Below, piece by piece: positions 17,595 through 26,079 of a stretch of 64,000 nt of DNA (the first letter of the stretch is position 1; the number at the start of each line of letters is the position of its first letter). The position numbers were made by a program, and so were the translations under genes. Where the stretch lies: positions 5,084,001 through 5,148,000 of the forward strand of contig NZ_CP109199.1 in the NCBI RefSeq assembly GCF_036250065.1. The letters run 5' to 3'. Source of the stretch: Micromonospora sp. NBC_01699 (GTDB lineage Bacteria > Actinomycetota > Actinomycetes > Mycobacteriales > Micromonosporaceae). Below the pieces are notes generated by a model, which worked only from the letters and a program-made list of their open reading frames with translations, was not told the DNA's origin and made no database searches.

Positions 17595-19708
17595 TCACCC
17601 GCCCGTGCCCGCGAGGGCGGGTTCGGGGTTGGATCCGCCCGTCGCCGGCAGGGGCTCGTGGTGCTTGGACAGTTTGCTGGGCCACCACATCCATCGATCA
17701 ACCTCCACTGTTAGCGCGGTGACCAGGACCGAGCGGACGATTATGGTGTCCAGCAGCACGCCAAACGCCACCGCGAACCCCAGCTGCGTCGCGAAGACCA
17801 ACGGCAGTGATCCCAGCGCCGCGAAGGTACCGGCCAGGACCAGACCGGCGGAGGTGATCACACCGCCGGTGGCGGACAGTCCGGCCCGCGCTCCGTATCG
17901 GGTGCCGTGCAGCTGTGCCTCTTCCCGTACCCGGCTGACCAGGAAGATGTTGTAGTCGATGCCTAGGGCGACCAGGAACACGAACACCAGGAGTGGGAAA
18001 TTCGCGTCCGCCCCGGCGAAGTCGAACACATGGTTGAACACCAACGCGCTCACGCCGAGGGCCGCTCCGAGCGACAGCACCACCGTTGCCATGAGCAGCA
18101 GCGGTGCGACGATCGCCCGTAGCAGCAGCGCGAGGATGAGGAAGACAACGATCAGCACGACGGGGATGATCACCTTGGCGTCGCGGGCGGCCGACTGTTG
18201 TGTGTCGAGTGCGATCGCCGTGCTGCCGCCAAGCCGCGCATCCGCACCCTCGATCTTGTGGACCCCGGTCCTGGCCTGCTCGACGGTGCGCATCGCGGCC
18301 TTGCTGCCGGGCGCGTCCTCGAGCGTCCCGAGAACGAAGACGTCACCATCCTTGCCATAGGTGCCGCGACGTCGGCGATCCCTGGGATGCCTGACAGCAC
18401 GGTCCTGACCTGCTCCGCCGTGGCGGCCTTGGCCACGACGTAGATGGGGTCACCCGACCCGGCCGGAAAGTGCCTGGACTGGATCTCCTCGCCGACGACC
18501 GCCTGCGGCTCGCTGGTGAACTGGCCCTTGCTCGGGATCCCATCGGCCTTGAGCTCCGTCATCCCGATCGCCATGACACCGAGGACGAGCGCGGTGGCGA
18601 CCCACACGATCCGCGGGTGGCTGGAGATGGCGGTGCCGATCCGCGTCCAGATGCTGTCCTTGGCCGTCCCGACCGAGCCGTACGACGGCTTCACCGGCCA
18701 GAATATCCAGCGGCCGCAGATGACCAGCAGGGCCGGCATGAGGGTGAGCATGGCAAGCAGCCCGACGACGATACCGATGGCACAGGCCGGGCCGAGGCCT
18801 TTTGTGGAGTTGAGAGTGGCCATCAGCAGCACCAACAGGCTGACAGCGACGGTCGCTGCACTGGCGATGATCGCGGGGCTGGAGCGGTACAGGGCTTCCG
18901 CCATCGCCTCGTGCCGGTCCTCGTGTCGCCGCAACTCTTCCCGGTACCGGGAGATGAGCAGTAGCGCGTAGTCGGTGGCGGCACCGAACACCAGCACGGT
19001 CAGAATGAGGCTGGTCTGCGTGTTGACGACGAGTCCGGCGTTCTTTGCTAGCAGGTAGATCACCGCTTCCGCCGTGACCAGGGCACCGCCCGCGCTCAGC
19101 AGCGGCAGTAGTGGCAGCAACGGGCTGCGGTAGGTGAACAGCAGGATGACCACCACTACCAAAGCCGTGATCATCCCCAGGGCGCCTCCTCCGCTGAAGG
19201 CCGTTATCGAGTCGGATGCGTAGCCGGCAGGCCCCGTGACGTGGAACCCGAGACCGTCGGCGTTTTGCTCGCCGATCGCGGTCATCTCGTCGACGACCCT
19301 GTGGGCGCCGTCCCAGCCCTCATTACCGTCGTCAACCTGGACCACGGTCTGGATCGCCTTGCCGTCCTGGGACGGCAATGGGCCCTGTGGCTGCCCTACG
19401 ACCCTCTCGATGCCCTTGAAGGCATCGGCGTCGGCGTGGGCCTTGGCTATGTCGGCAGGGGTGACGCCCTCGGGCCGGTCGTAAATCGCGATCGCGGGCA
19501 GGGTCTCGGCGGGCTGGAACTTTTTGGCCTGGTCGAGGACCTTGGTCGCCTCTGCGTTGCTGGGCAGCCAGGCCGAGTTGTCGTTTTTCTCAACGTCGCC
19601 CAGGTTGCCGGCCAGCAGGAAGGCCGGCACCATCAGCGCGACCCAGATGGCCACGATTGCCCATTTCGCAATCCTGCCACTGGGCAAGGTCATTACTTTC
19701 CGCAACAT
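17595..19708 (-). pseudogene. MMPL/RND-family transporter with a single-base frameshift
   Basis: Two overlapping frames form one MMPL transporter. The first part, from ATG 19708, has the first transmembrane helix, the external porter domain and the first helix bundle (with GAATDYALLLISRYREELRR). At 18351-18352 the codon expected to be AAG or similar reads only AG, after which the frame is lost. The other frame resumes with DGDVFVLGTLEDAPG and continues through the second helix bundle (ALGIDYNIFLVSRVREE) to the stop at 17595. Restoring one base gives exactly 704 residues, the normal MMPL size. Such pumps export lipids or hydrophobic compounds. It may be a recent mutation or a sequencing error. 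Confidence 0.85.
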
Positions 19709-19724
19709 GGGGATTCCTCAGTGC

Positions 19725-19925
19725 TCAGTCGACGTGAGAACGCTTGTAGGGATTCCTGACGGCATCGATTCCGTATACCTGGCCGCAGGCCGGAATGAGG
19801 TCGAGGACGACGCCGGCGAGGGGGGTGTCGCCGTCGGCGAACAGCAGCGCGCCGTTGACGTTGCGGTAGACGACGTTGAGAGCCGGGCCGAAGCGGGGAG
19901 CCCTTACAGGCGTCCCACCGTCCAC
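19725..19925 (-). pseudogene. C-terminal remnant of a second ECF41 sigma factor
   Basis: The frame reads VNGALLFADGDTPLAGVVLDL and then YGIDAVRNPYKRSHV, which parallels the end of the intact sigma factor (GQPGLIAQQDG..., IWAVRHPDKL). It overlaps the 3' end of that gene by 22 bases in another frame. It looks like the tail of a duplicated or exchanged copy. Confidence 0.55.
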
Positions 19926-20845
19926 GGCCGCAGCTTGTCAGGGTGGCGTACCGCCCAGATGCGCTTGATCCGGTCGCCTACGACCTCGAAGGCGTACACC
20001 GATACGGTGACGCCGTCCTGCTGGGCGATCAGGCCGGGTTGGCCGTTGACCGTACGCTCCAGAATCGTCAGGTTCCGAAGTCTGCCCTCGAGGTGGATCA
20101 GGGAGCGGCCGATCTGCTCGGCGCCTTCGATCGGGTGGAGCACGGCGCCGACAATGCCGCCGCCGTCGGCGATCGCCGTGGCGTTGGGGTCGAGGAGGCC
20201 GATGAGGGCGTCGATGTCCTTGGCTTCCCATGCCTGTTTGAAATTCCTGACGATGTCGGCGCGTGGGGCTGTCGAGGTCGCGCGGGTCTGTGCCACGCGA
20301 ACGCGACGGCGGGCCGAGGAAGCCAACTGGCGGCACGCCGCAGGGGTACGGCCGACAATGTCGCCAACTTCCGCGAAGGAGTAGCGGAAGACGTCGTGCA
20401 GGATGAACGCGACGCGCTCGGCCGGGGTCATCGATTCGAGTACGACGAGGAAGGCCATGTTGATCGATTCGTCGAGGGTGATGCGGTCGGCCGGGTCGAT
20501 GGTGTTGGCGTCGGACCGTCCACTGATCCACTCTGTGGGTTCGGGTAGCGGCTCGGGGATCCATTCGCCCACGTAGGTCTCCCGCCTGACCCGTGCCGAG
20601 GAGAGCACGTTGAGGCAGATCCGGCTGGCGACCTTGGTCAACCAGGCGCCGGGGGATCGGATCGCCTCCTGCTGTTGGTGGGACATGGCGTACCAGCGGG
20701 CATAGGTCTCTTGGACGGCATCTTCGGCGTCGGTCAGGGAGCCGAGGAGCCGGTAGGCGAGATTGATCAGCTGACGCCGTTCGTTCATGACCGCAGTCAG
20801 GCCCGGATCGGATCGGACATGTCCTGGCTCGGTTCGTCTGGTCAT
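19904..20845 (-). CDS. ECF41-type RNA polymerase sigma factor (SigJ-like)
   Basis: I prefer the ATG at 20845 (MTRRTEPGH), which has a GGGAG site upstream; the ATG at 20872 would lie only about 12 bases from the predicted transcription start. The 313-residue protein has sigma region 2 (LINLAYRLLGSLTDAEDAVQETY), region 4 (MTPAERVAFILHDVFRYSF, VGDIVGRTPAACRQLASSARRRV) and a SnoaL-like C-terminal domain. Three ECF41 hallmarks are visible: a WIPEP motif in the linker (WLPEP in the family), DGGG, and a final HPDKL (NPDKL in the family). In this group the C-terminal extension controls activity instead of an anti-sigma factor. Its promoter matches the one at 15773. Confidence 0.92.
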   Translation of the reverse strand: MTRRTEPGHVRSDPGLTAVMNERRQLINLAYRLLGSLTDAEDAVQETYARWYAMSHQQQEAIRSPGAWLTKVASRICLNVLSSARVRRETYVGEWIPEPLPEPTEWISGRSDANTIDPADRITLDESINMAFLVVLESMTPAERVAFILHDVFRYSFAEVGDIVGRTPAACRQLASSARRRVRVAQTRATSTAPRADIVRNFKQAWEAKDIDALIGLLDPNATAIADGGGIVGAVLHPIEGAEQIGRSLIHLEGRLRNLTILERTVNGQPGLIAQQDGVTVSVYAFEVVGDRIKRIWAVRHPDKLRPWTVGRL

Positions 20846-20887
20846 GGTGTCGCCGACTCCCTTTGGTCGCATCTGCCCTCACTTGGT

Positions 20888-20936
20888 TCGACAAGACAGC
20901 ACACCGAACTGTGAGGTTCGCGCGTCGCCTCACATT
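20888..20936 (-). promoter_or_regulatory. Probable autoregulated ECF41 promoter, copy 2
   Basis: On the minus strand AATGTGAGGCGA, a 10-base spacer, then TCACA (20914-20910), exactly 16 bases, and TGTCGA (20893-20888). TGTGAG and CTCACA form an inverted repeat. Blocks GTTCG and TGTCT inside the 16 bases are shared with the copy at 15773-15817. The rest of the 330-base gap to 21174 shows nothing else I can name. Confidence 0.65.
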
Positions 20937-21174
20937 CCGAGGCGCCCTGTTGTCGTACCACTGAGACGAACACCCCACCCGGCGGGCCAAAATCGCAGTG
21001 AGACCGTGACGGTTCCCCCCCGTCCTGGCGATCGCAACTGACCGGAACCCTGGCCCGTCCCGACGGCACCGACTACACCGCCGGCGTGGACAGCTGCTTC
21101 CGGCCCCGGCTGTGTACTTCCATTGCGAGCCGGCAATTTCCGACACATCAGACCGATTTGACGAGGCGAGTGAG

Positions 21175-21837
21175 ATGCGAACTGAAGCGACCAGAAAGTT
21201 CCAGGAAGCGACCGACGAGAAGTCGGCCACCGTCACACGAAGCGGCTGGACCTGGAGCCGGATCCGCCCCATCGCCTTTTGGGCCACGACGTTTGTAATC
21301 GTTTTCGAGTTGGCTGCTGGATCGGTGTGGAACCTGCTGACGATTGAATGGGTGGAAGTGCAGTTGCACCACCTGGGGTACCCTCACTTCTTCGCCTACA
21401 TTCTCGGCGCGTGGCAGGCCGGCGCGGCCGTCGCGATCATCGCGCCCGGGCTCCCGCTGCTCAAGGAATGGGCGTACGTGGGCGCCTTCTTCCTGTGGTC
21501 GGGTGCCGTGGCGTCGCATCTGGCAGTCGGTGACGGTCTCAAGTCGTGGTGGGTGCCGTTGATGTTCGGCACGTGCGCCATCGCGTCGTGGGTGCTGAGG
21601 TCAGCCGACCGCCGGCTTCCGGAGACTCGGCTCCGTCGGGCCCGCCCTGCCGACGCTGGACCGGATGGGGTCGGGCCGTTGGAGATCCGTCCTCGCGCTT
21701 GGGCAACCCGTCCTCGCGCTTGGATTGTCCCGATCGGACTCATCGTTGTCCTGTATGCCGTCTCGTTCCTGACGCTGCCCGTGATGGAAGACGTCATGCG
21801 CGAGCAGGCAGTTGAGCTCGGCTGGATCGACAGGTAA
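21175..21837 (+). CDS. DoxX-family membrane protein
   Basis: The ATG at 21175 (MRTEATRKF) is preferred over upstream starts. The 220-residue protein has a charged N-terminus, hydrophobic helices near 35-55, 73-95, 100-115 and 120-138, and a last helix near 185-203, in line with a DoxX/DoxX-like protein with a tail. HHLGYPHFFAYILGAWQAGAAVAIIAP resembles the DoxX_2 group. An 18-base tandem duplication near 21690-21724 repeats RPRAW. It is divergent from the ECF41 gene and may belong to its set. Confidence 0.7.
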   Translation: MRTEATRKFQEATDEKSATVTRSGWTWSRIRPIAFWATTFVIVFELAAGSVWNLLTIEWVEVQLHHLGYPHFFAYILGAWQAGAAVAIIAPGLPLLKEWAYVGAFFLWSGAVASHLAVGDGLKSWWVPLMFGTCAIASWVLRSADRRLPETRLRRARPADAGPDGVGPLEIRPRAWATRPRAWIVPIGLIVVLYAVSFLTLPVMEDVMREQAVELGWIDR

Positions 21838-22044
21838 CGAGTAGGCCTCGACGTTGCGCGACGGTTCCTCGCCCGGTCGTGGGCGCGCGACATCCGTGTC
21901 GGAACCGTTCAGGGCGCTAGGTGATGCCACGGCCGGTAGATCGCCCAGCACCCCGCAGTGCCGTGGAAGACCACGCCTGCACTGGAAGACGGTCACGAAT
22001 CTGCCCCGTCACCCGTCAACCAGTGCATATCAAAGGAGACGACC

Positions 22045-22330
22045 ATGACTCACCGCCTGTTGGTACTCGGCGCCGGGTACGCGGGCCTCGGCGCCGCCAG
22101 GCGCGCCGCCCGCCGGCTGCGCCGCACCGACGTCGAGGTGACGCTGATCAACGCCACCGACCGATTCGTGGAACGAATCCGGTTGCACCAGCGCGCCGCA
22201 GGGCAGGCCCTGCGAGACCGGTCGCTGCGAACCATGCTGGACGGTGCCGATGTGAAACTCGTCGTGGCCCGGGTCACCGCCATCGACGTCGACGCCAGGA
22301 TCGTCCGACCTGATGGTCAACAGGGTGGCG
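22045..22330 (+). pseudogene. Truncated NAD(P)/FAD-dependent oxidoreductase, second copy
   Basis: The ATG at 22045 has an AAAGGAG site and begins a good FAD-binding N-terminus (RLLVLGAGYAGLGAARRA, then LINATDRFVERIRLHQRAAG). At about residue 92 the homology stops and the frame continues as antisense of the OmpA-like gene. Only the first quarter of a normal 370-400-residue enzyme remains. The RLHQ segment is shared with the pseudogene at 15010-15617, so they are paralogues. Confidence 0.75.
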
Positions 22331-22370
22331 GCCCTGATGGGTTGAAATGGGCAGGCAGCGCGGGATGCCG

Positions 22371-23891
22371 TTACTGGACGGGGACCTGGAGGTCGCGGAA
22401 CGGGCCGATCTTGACCTTGAGGGCGTCGGCGGTGTCGGGCAGGGCGAAGAGGTTCCAGAACTCGCGGGTTTGGCCCGGTGGGAACTTCTCGGTGCTGATG
22501 CGGACGCCGGAGGCGGCTGTGCATGCGCAGTAGAAGTCCACACCGTCGTCGGTGGGGACCTCGATGCGGCCGGGCAGGTACCGGCGGCGGGCCGCGAGGT
22601 CGGTCACGCGGACGTTGGTGGCGGCCTGGTATTTGTACGCCTCCCAGTCCTGAGCGTGGTGTAGGTCTCTGAACCAGGCGTCGGACGAGCCCTCATTCGT
22701 GATCTTGTAGGTGAGCAGGCCGAGGCCTCCGGGTAGCCGGCGCAGGCCGGTGACCTCCATCGCGATGGGCTGACCGTCGGCCTTGGTGCTGCCGGTCAGG
22801 TCGGTCGCGCCGGTGGTGGTCGTGGCCACCGGTTCCTGGGCAGCGGGTTGAGGTTTGGGGAAGGTCACCGTGACGCGGCGATTGCGGCGTTTTCCCTCGT
22901 CGCTGTCGTTGCTGTAGAGCGGGCGGCGTGAGCCGTACCCCTCGGTCTGGAAGCGGACCCCTCCTCTGGTCAGCAGCGCCGACAGGGCGTGTTGTACTGC
23001 CTGGGCGCGGCGCAGCGACAGTGGGTCGTTGATGGCGTCGGTGCCGGAGGAGTCGGCGTGGCCCGCCACCGTCACCACCGTGGCGGGCGAGGCGTCGATG
23101 AGCTTCACCGTGCGGGCCATGACCGACCTGGCATTGGGGGTGAGGGTGGCCTTGTCCACCGCGAACAGCACGTCGGCGGAGAGGTTGACCTGCAGGTCCT
23201 TGCCGTCGTCGGCGGTCTCCTCCGACTTGTCCAGTGATTCGGAGGGGAGGATGAGGCGGCGGGTGACCGGGGTGACGGGTTCGGCATCGGGGTCGGGAAA
23301 ATCACCGGCCGGAGCTTCGTCGCTGATGGGCACGTCGAGCATCGGCGGGCCCACTGGCGTGACGACGACGGTCCTCGCGGGGTTGCCCGACGGCGCGGGC
23401 AGCACCGCGTAGACGGTGATCGACCGGCCGGGGTCGATGAACTGGCCGAGGCCGTCGCGGTCCCGGCCACTGCACAGGCAGGGGGAGCCGGCGGGTTTGT
23501 ACGGCAGGAGCCAGGTGCGGGCCTGCGCGTCAAGGATGCCGATGCCGGAGGCCCACTTGATCTCGCCGAGCGGGCGCGTGTGGTCGCCCATCTCGCCAGC
23601 CCAGGACAGACGCTTCTCCGTGCCGGTGTTGGACAGGCGAATCTGAGCGATGAGGTGCCTGCCCTTGACGCGGTTGAGGCCGATGACCTCGACCTTCAGG
23701 TTCTCGGTCATGGTGCTGCGGGTTTCGGCCAGGGCCGTGCCGGTGTTGGCGGTGGCGGTGGCGGTGGCGGTGGCGGTGGCGGACGGAGTGTTGGAGGCGG
23801 GCGGCGACGGAGAGTCCTTATTCGGCGGTCCCCCGCACCCGACCATTGCCAGGGTGAGTACGGCGCTCAGGGCCAGCCTCCGGCTAGACAT
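22371..23891 (-). CDS. OmpA-family lipoprotein
   Basis: From the ATG at 23891 the product has a lipoprotein signal (VLTLAMVGCGG, lipidated Cys near residue 18). A Ser/Pro/Ala/Thr linker with an Ala-Thr repeat follows, then a domain resembling secreted proteins of unknown role, and then an OmpA C-terminal domain (about 245-365) with DVLFAVDKATLTPNA, VVTVAGHADSSGTD, LSLRRAQAV and RRNRRVTVTF. OmpA domains bind peptidoglycan. A last domain of about 130 residues has two Cys (DFYCACTA). The protein should sit on the outer face of the membrane and contact the cell wall. Its 3' end replaced most of the oxidoreductase gene on the other strand. Confidence 0.8.
   Translation of the reverse strand: MSSRRLALSAVLTLAMVGCGGPPNKDSPSPPASNTPSATATATATATANTGTALAETRSTMTENLKVEVIGLNRVKGRHLIAQIRLSNTGTEKRLSWAGEMGDHTRPLGEIKWASGIGILDAQARTWLLPYKPAGSPCLCSGRDRDGLGQFIDPGRSITVYAVLPAPSGNPARTVVVTPVGPPMLDVPISDEAPAGDFPDPDAEPVTPVTRRLILPSESLDKSEETADDGKDLQVNLSADVLFAVDKATLTPNARSVMARTVKLIDASPATVVTVAGHADSSGTDAINDPLSLRRAQAVQHALSALLTRGGVRFQTEGYGSRRPLYSNDSDEGKRRNRRVTVTFPKPQPAAQEPVATTTTGATDLTGSTKADGQPIAMEVTGLRRLPGGLGLLTYKITNEGSSDAWFRDLHHAQDWEAYKYQAATNVRVTDLAARRRYLPGRIEVPTDDGVDFYCACTAASGVRISTEKFPPGQTREFWNLFALPDTADALKVKIGPFRDLQVPVQ
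23749..23782. repeat. Six-base tandem repeat in the OmpA-like gene
   Basis: About five to six copies of GGTGGC (plus strand) code for an Ala-Thr run after the lipobox. The unit keeps the frame, so copy-number change would alter linker length only. Confidence 0.8.
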
Positions 23892-23929
23892 GGGGGAGGC
23901 GTCCTGACATCGGAAATGACGGAGCTTGG

Positions 23930-24886
23930 TCATGATCCTCGTTTGCGGTCGATGCGGTTGGTCGCGAGTGGACCCAGGGTGGCGCAGCAGGTTGCAGCGC
24001 ACGCGGTTGTTCGGATCGGGCGGCGTCCGTTGTTCCGGCCTATGCCCGGCTCCTGGCTTTCAACCTTGGTCTCACCACACGCATTGGACGAAGCTCCACC
24101 CCGTTTTGTGACAGCCACGAGCCACGACCACCTCCGCGCCGGGACTATCCAGGGTGAAGGTTGCCGGCGCATCCTGTAGCGCTCAGCGGGCATTCGATGA
24201 CGCTGTGCAGCGAGGCGAGCTGTTGCGCGGGGCACCCGCGGCCTGATCCACTCGGGTGGCCAGTCTTCCAGATCCTCCGTCTCCACACCGTCGACGATCA
24301 CCGTGTAGAGCATCTTCGCCGGAAAATCGTTGACCCGGACGGTCAACTCGTGGCCGCCCGCCACCGCCCGGTACGGAGACTCCCCGTTGCCGGTGTGCGT
24401 CCAGACGATCCGGGTCGAGCCCAACGATGATGTGCCAGGGCGGGTATCGGCGGGTCGCGCCACTCCGGTCGCCACTGCCGGCGTATCCCCATCCGGCCGG
24501 GTAGCGCCCACCCGGCTCGACCGGCCGACGAGGAGCAGCCGTCGAAACCGGAGCAGCACCGCGACCAACCCGGCCACGCTCACAACGGCCAGGACGACTC
24601 GCATCCCGACGCTGCGCGTGCCCCCGACGGTTGCCGTGCCGTCGTCCGGGCCGGACACCGAGGCAGTCAGTCGGGTACCCGGATCGAGGCCGCCAGCATG
24701 GTCAAACGTCACGGGCTGTAGTCGCAGCTCAGCGTCGTCCGAGGTAAAGAGGCCCTGGCAGGAATGGGTATCACTGCGCTGGCCGAAGGTAAGGAATCCG
24801 CATCGTATCGCGATCTCATGGGCGCCGACGGCGACGCAGTCGGCGACCGCGTGGTCGACTACCGGCTGGTTGAGGATCGGCAGCAT
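23930..24886 (-). CDS. Chimeric hypothetical ORF with one membrane helix
   Basis: The frame opens in a GalU-like fragment and continues through unrelated sequence. A more natural protein may start at the ATG at 24604 (MRVVLAVVSVAG), which begins a transmembrane helix followed by a cytoplasmic basic stretch. A C-terminal domain follows (GHELTVRVNDFPAKMLYTVIVDG, DWPPEWIRP) that I do not recognise. The last 70 codons look poor. It could be a decayed gene. Confidence 0.3.
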   Translation of the reverse strand: MLPILNQPVVDHAVADCVAVGAHEIAIRCGFLTFGQRSDTHSCQGLFTSDDAELRLQPVTFDHAGGLDPGTRLTASVSGPDDGTATVGGTRSVGMRVVLAVVSVAGLVAVLLRFRRLLLVGRSSRVGATRPDGDTPAVATGVARPADTRPGTSSLGSTRIVWTHTGNGESPYRAVAGGHELTVRVNDFPAKMLYTVIVDGVETEDLEDWPPEWIRPRVPRATARLAAQRHRMPAERYRMRRQPSPWIVPARRWSWLVAVTKRGGASSNACGETKVESQEPGIGRNNGRRPIRTTACAATCCATLGPLATNRIDRKRGS

Positions 24887-24960
24887 GCACTTGTTGATCG
24901 TCTTGGCGATGGGAAGGACCTGCTGCCCATGTCGGCGACAGCGATCACGGCCCTCACTTG
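24796..24960 (-). pseudogene. N-terminal fragment of a UTP-glucose-1-phosphate uridylyltransferase-like gene
   Basis: Two frames with one shift near 24910 read RAVIAVADMGSRSFP and then PIAKTINKCMLPILNQPVVDHA and VADCVAVGAHEIAI, typical of the start of GalU-type nucleotidyltransferases. The catalytic remainder is absent and the frame merges into the chimeric ORF. Confidence 0.65.
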
Positions 24961-24972
24961 CTCACCTCTCGG

Positions 24973-25021
24973 TTGACGAGGCTAACGTTGTTAGCTTACG
25001 GTCTGGCTAACGATGTTAGCC
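24973..25021 (+). promoter_or_regulatory. Promoter with two palindromic operators for the TetR regulator
   Basis: Two 17-base palindromes, GGCTAAC-GTT-GTTAGCT (24980-24996) and GGCTAAC-GAT-GTTAGCC (25005-25021), lie 25 bases apart. They cover a possible -35 TTGACG (24973-24978) and -10 TACGGT (24997-25002), spacing 18. The genes that follow are a membrane protein and a TetR-family repressor, so repression of its own operon is likely. Confidence 0.7.
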
Positions 25022-25038
25022 AAACCGCGGGAGGGTTT

Positions 25039-25488
25039 ATGATCACCAGCAGTTCCACGGTGTCGACCTCGTCGGCGCGGTCGCCGCGAGTTGGTCGCGA
25101 TCGGATCGCAAGGATCATGTTGTGGCTTGCCGCCGCCGGCGCCGCCGGCGCCGCGCTCACCGCGGCCGGCACGGTTTGGGACGCCGATGGCGGGACCAAA
25201 GTCGTCGAGACCTGGCGAGCCTACGGCCTCGCCGTCTTTGCGGGCTTGTTCCTGCTGCTTGCGCTGGCGCCGCGCAGCTACCGAGGCGTGTGGGAGCTGG
25301 TGATCTTCCACAAGGTCGCGCTCACGGTGACCGCCTTGCTCTACGCCGCTCACGGCGGTATCGCAGACACCGCAACCATCGTCGGTTGGGATGGCACCGT
25401 CTCGGTGCTCCTCATCGGCGCCTACGTGTTGAGTCGCGGTTGGACGTCGTCCCCGGACTGGCGCGGCACCACCCAGCGCGCCGGATGA
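25039..25488 (+). CDS. Small membrane protein in a TetR-controlled operon
   Basis: The ATG at 25039 has a GGGAGG ribosome site. The 149-residue product has four hydrophobic segments (about 24-45, 62-79, 86-105, 120-135) and a polar C-terminus. I do not recognise the family; it could be a small exporter-like or DoxX-like protein. It lies 18 bases downstream of the double operator and 22 bases before the TetR gene, so it is the likely target of that repressor. Confidence 0.65.
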   Translation: MITSSSTVSTSSARSPRVGRDRIARIMLWLAAAGAAGAALTAAGTVWDADGGTKVVETWRAYGLAVFAGLFLLLALAPRSYRGVWELVIFHKVALTVTALLYAAHGGIADTATIVGWDGTVSVLLIGAYVLSRGWTSSPDWRGTTQRAG

Positions 25489-25510
25489 CGGCGCCGGTAG
25501 CGATCCCGGC

Positions 25511-26050
25511 ATGTCCGAGGCGCTGGTGAACCGCCGCGCCGAGGTGGTCGACGCGGCCGAGCGGATCCTGGAACGTGAAGGCCCAGAGGCTGTGACCATG
25601 CGGCGCCTCGCCGACGAACTGCGGATCCAGGCACCGTCGCTGTACAAACACATCGCCGGCAAGACCGAGATCGAAGCCGCGCTGCAACAGCGCGCACTGA
25701 AACGGCTCGGCGCTGTGCTGGCCGGGGCCAGCGCCGACCTAGCCACGCTCGTCGCCGCCTACCGGCGATGGGCACTTGAGCACCCTCGCCTCTACGAGCT
25801 CAGTGCCCGCCATCCCCTGGATCGTCCACGTCTCGCGCCCGGCGTCGAGGCCGCAGCGGCCGCGCCACTGTTGAAAATCACCGGCGGCAACATCGCAGCC
25901 GCGCGTGCCATCTGGGGCCTCGCACACGGCCTTGTCGATCTTGAGCTGGCCAACCGATTCCCACCCAACGCCGATCTCGACGCGGCCTGGGCACACGCGA
26001 TCAACGCGTTCGCCATCTATTGCACACCACAGCCCGAAGGAAACCCGTGA
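25511..26050 (+). CDS. TetR/AcrR-family transcriptional repressor
   Basis: The 179-residue protein has the TetR helix-turn-helix near 8-55 (VDAAERILEREG, VTMRRLADELRIQAPSLYKHI) and a C-terminal ligand domain with ALEHPRLYELSARHPL and AIWGLAHGLVDLELANRF, like the WHG/TetR_C group. It probably binds the two GGCTAAC palindromes at 24980-25021 and releases them on binding an unknown small molecule. It is the second gene of that operon. Confidence 0.88.
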   Translation: MSEALVNRRAEVVDAAERILEREGPEAVTMRRLADELRIQAPSLYKHIAGKTEIEAALQQRALKRLGAVLAGASADLATLVAAYRRWALEHPRLYELSARHPLDRPRLAPGVEAAAAAPLLKITGGNIAAARAIWGLAHGLVDLELANRFPPNADLDAAWAHAINAFAIYCTPQPEGNP

Positions 26051-26079
26051 CACACGCACCTCTCTAGCCATGCCGAACT

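Noticed and set aside
23740-23790. CRISPR-like or other array
   Set aside because: The repeat is a six-base coding microsatellite without spacers.
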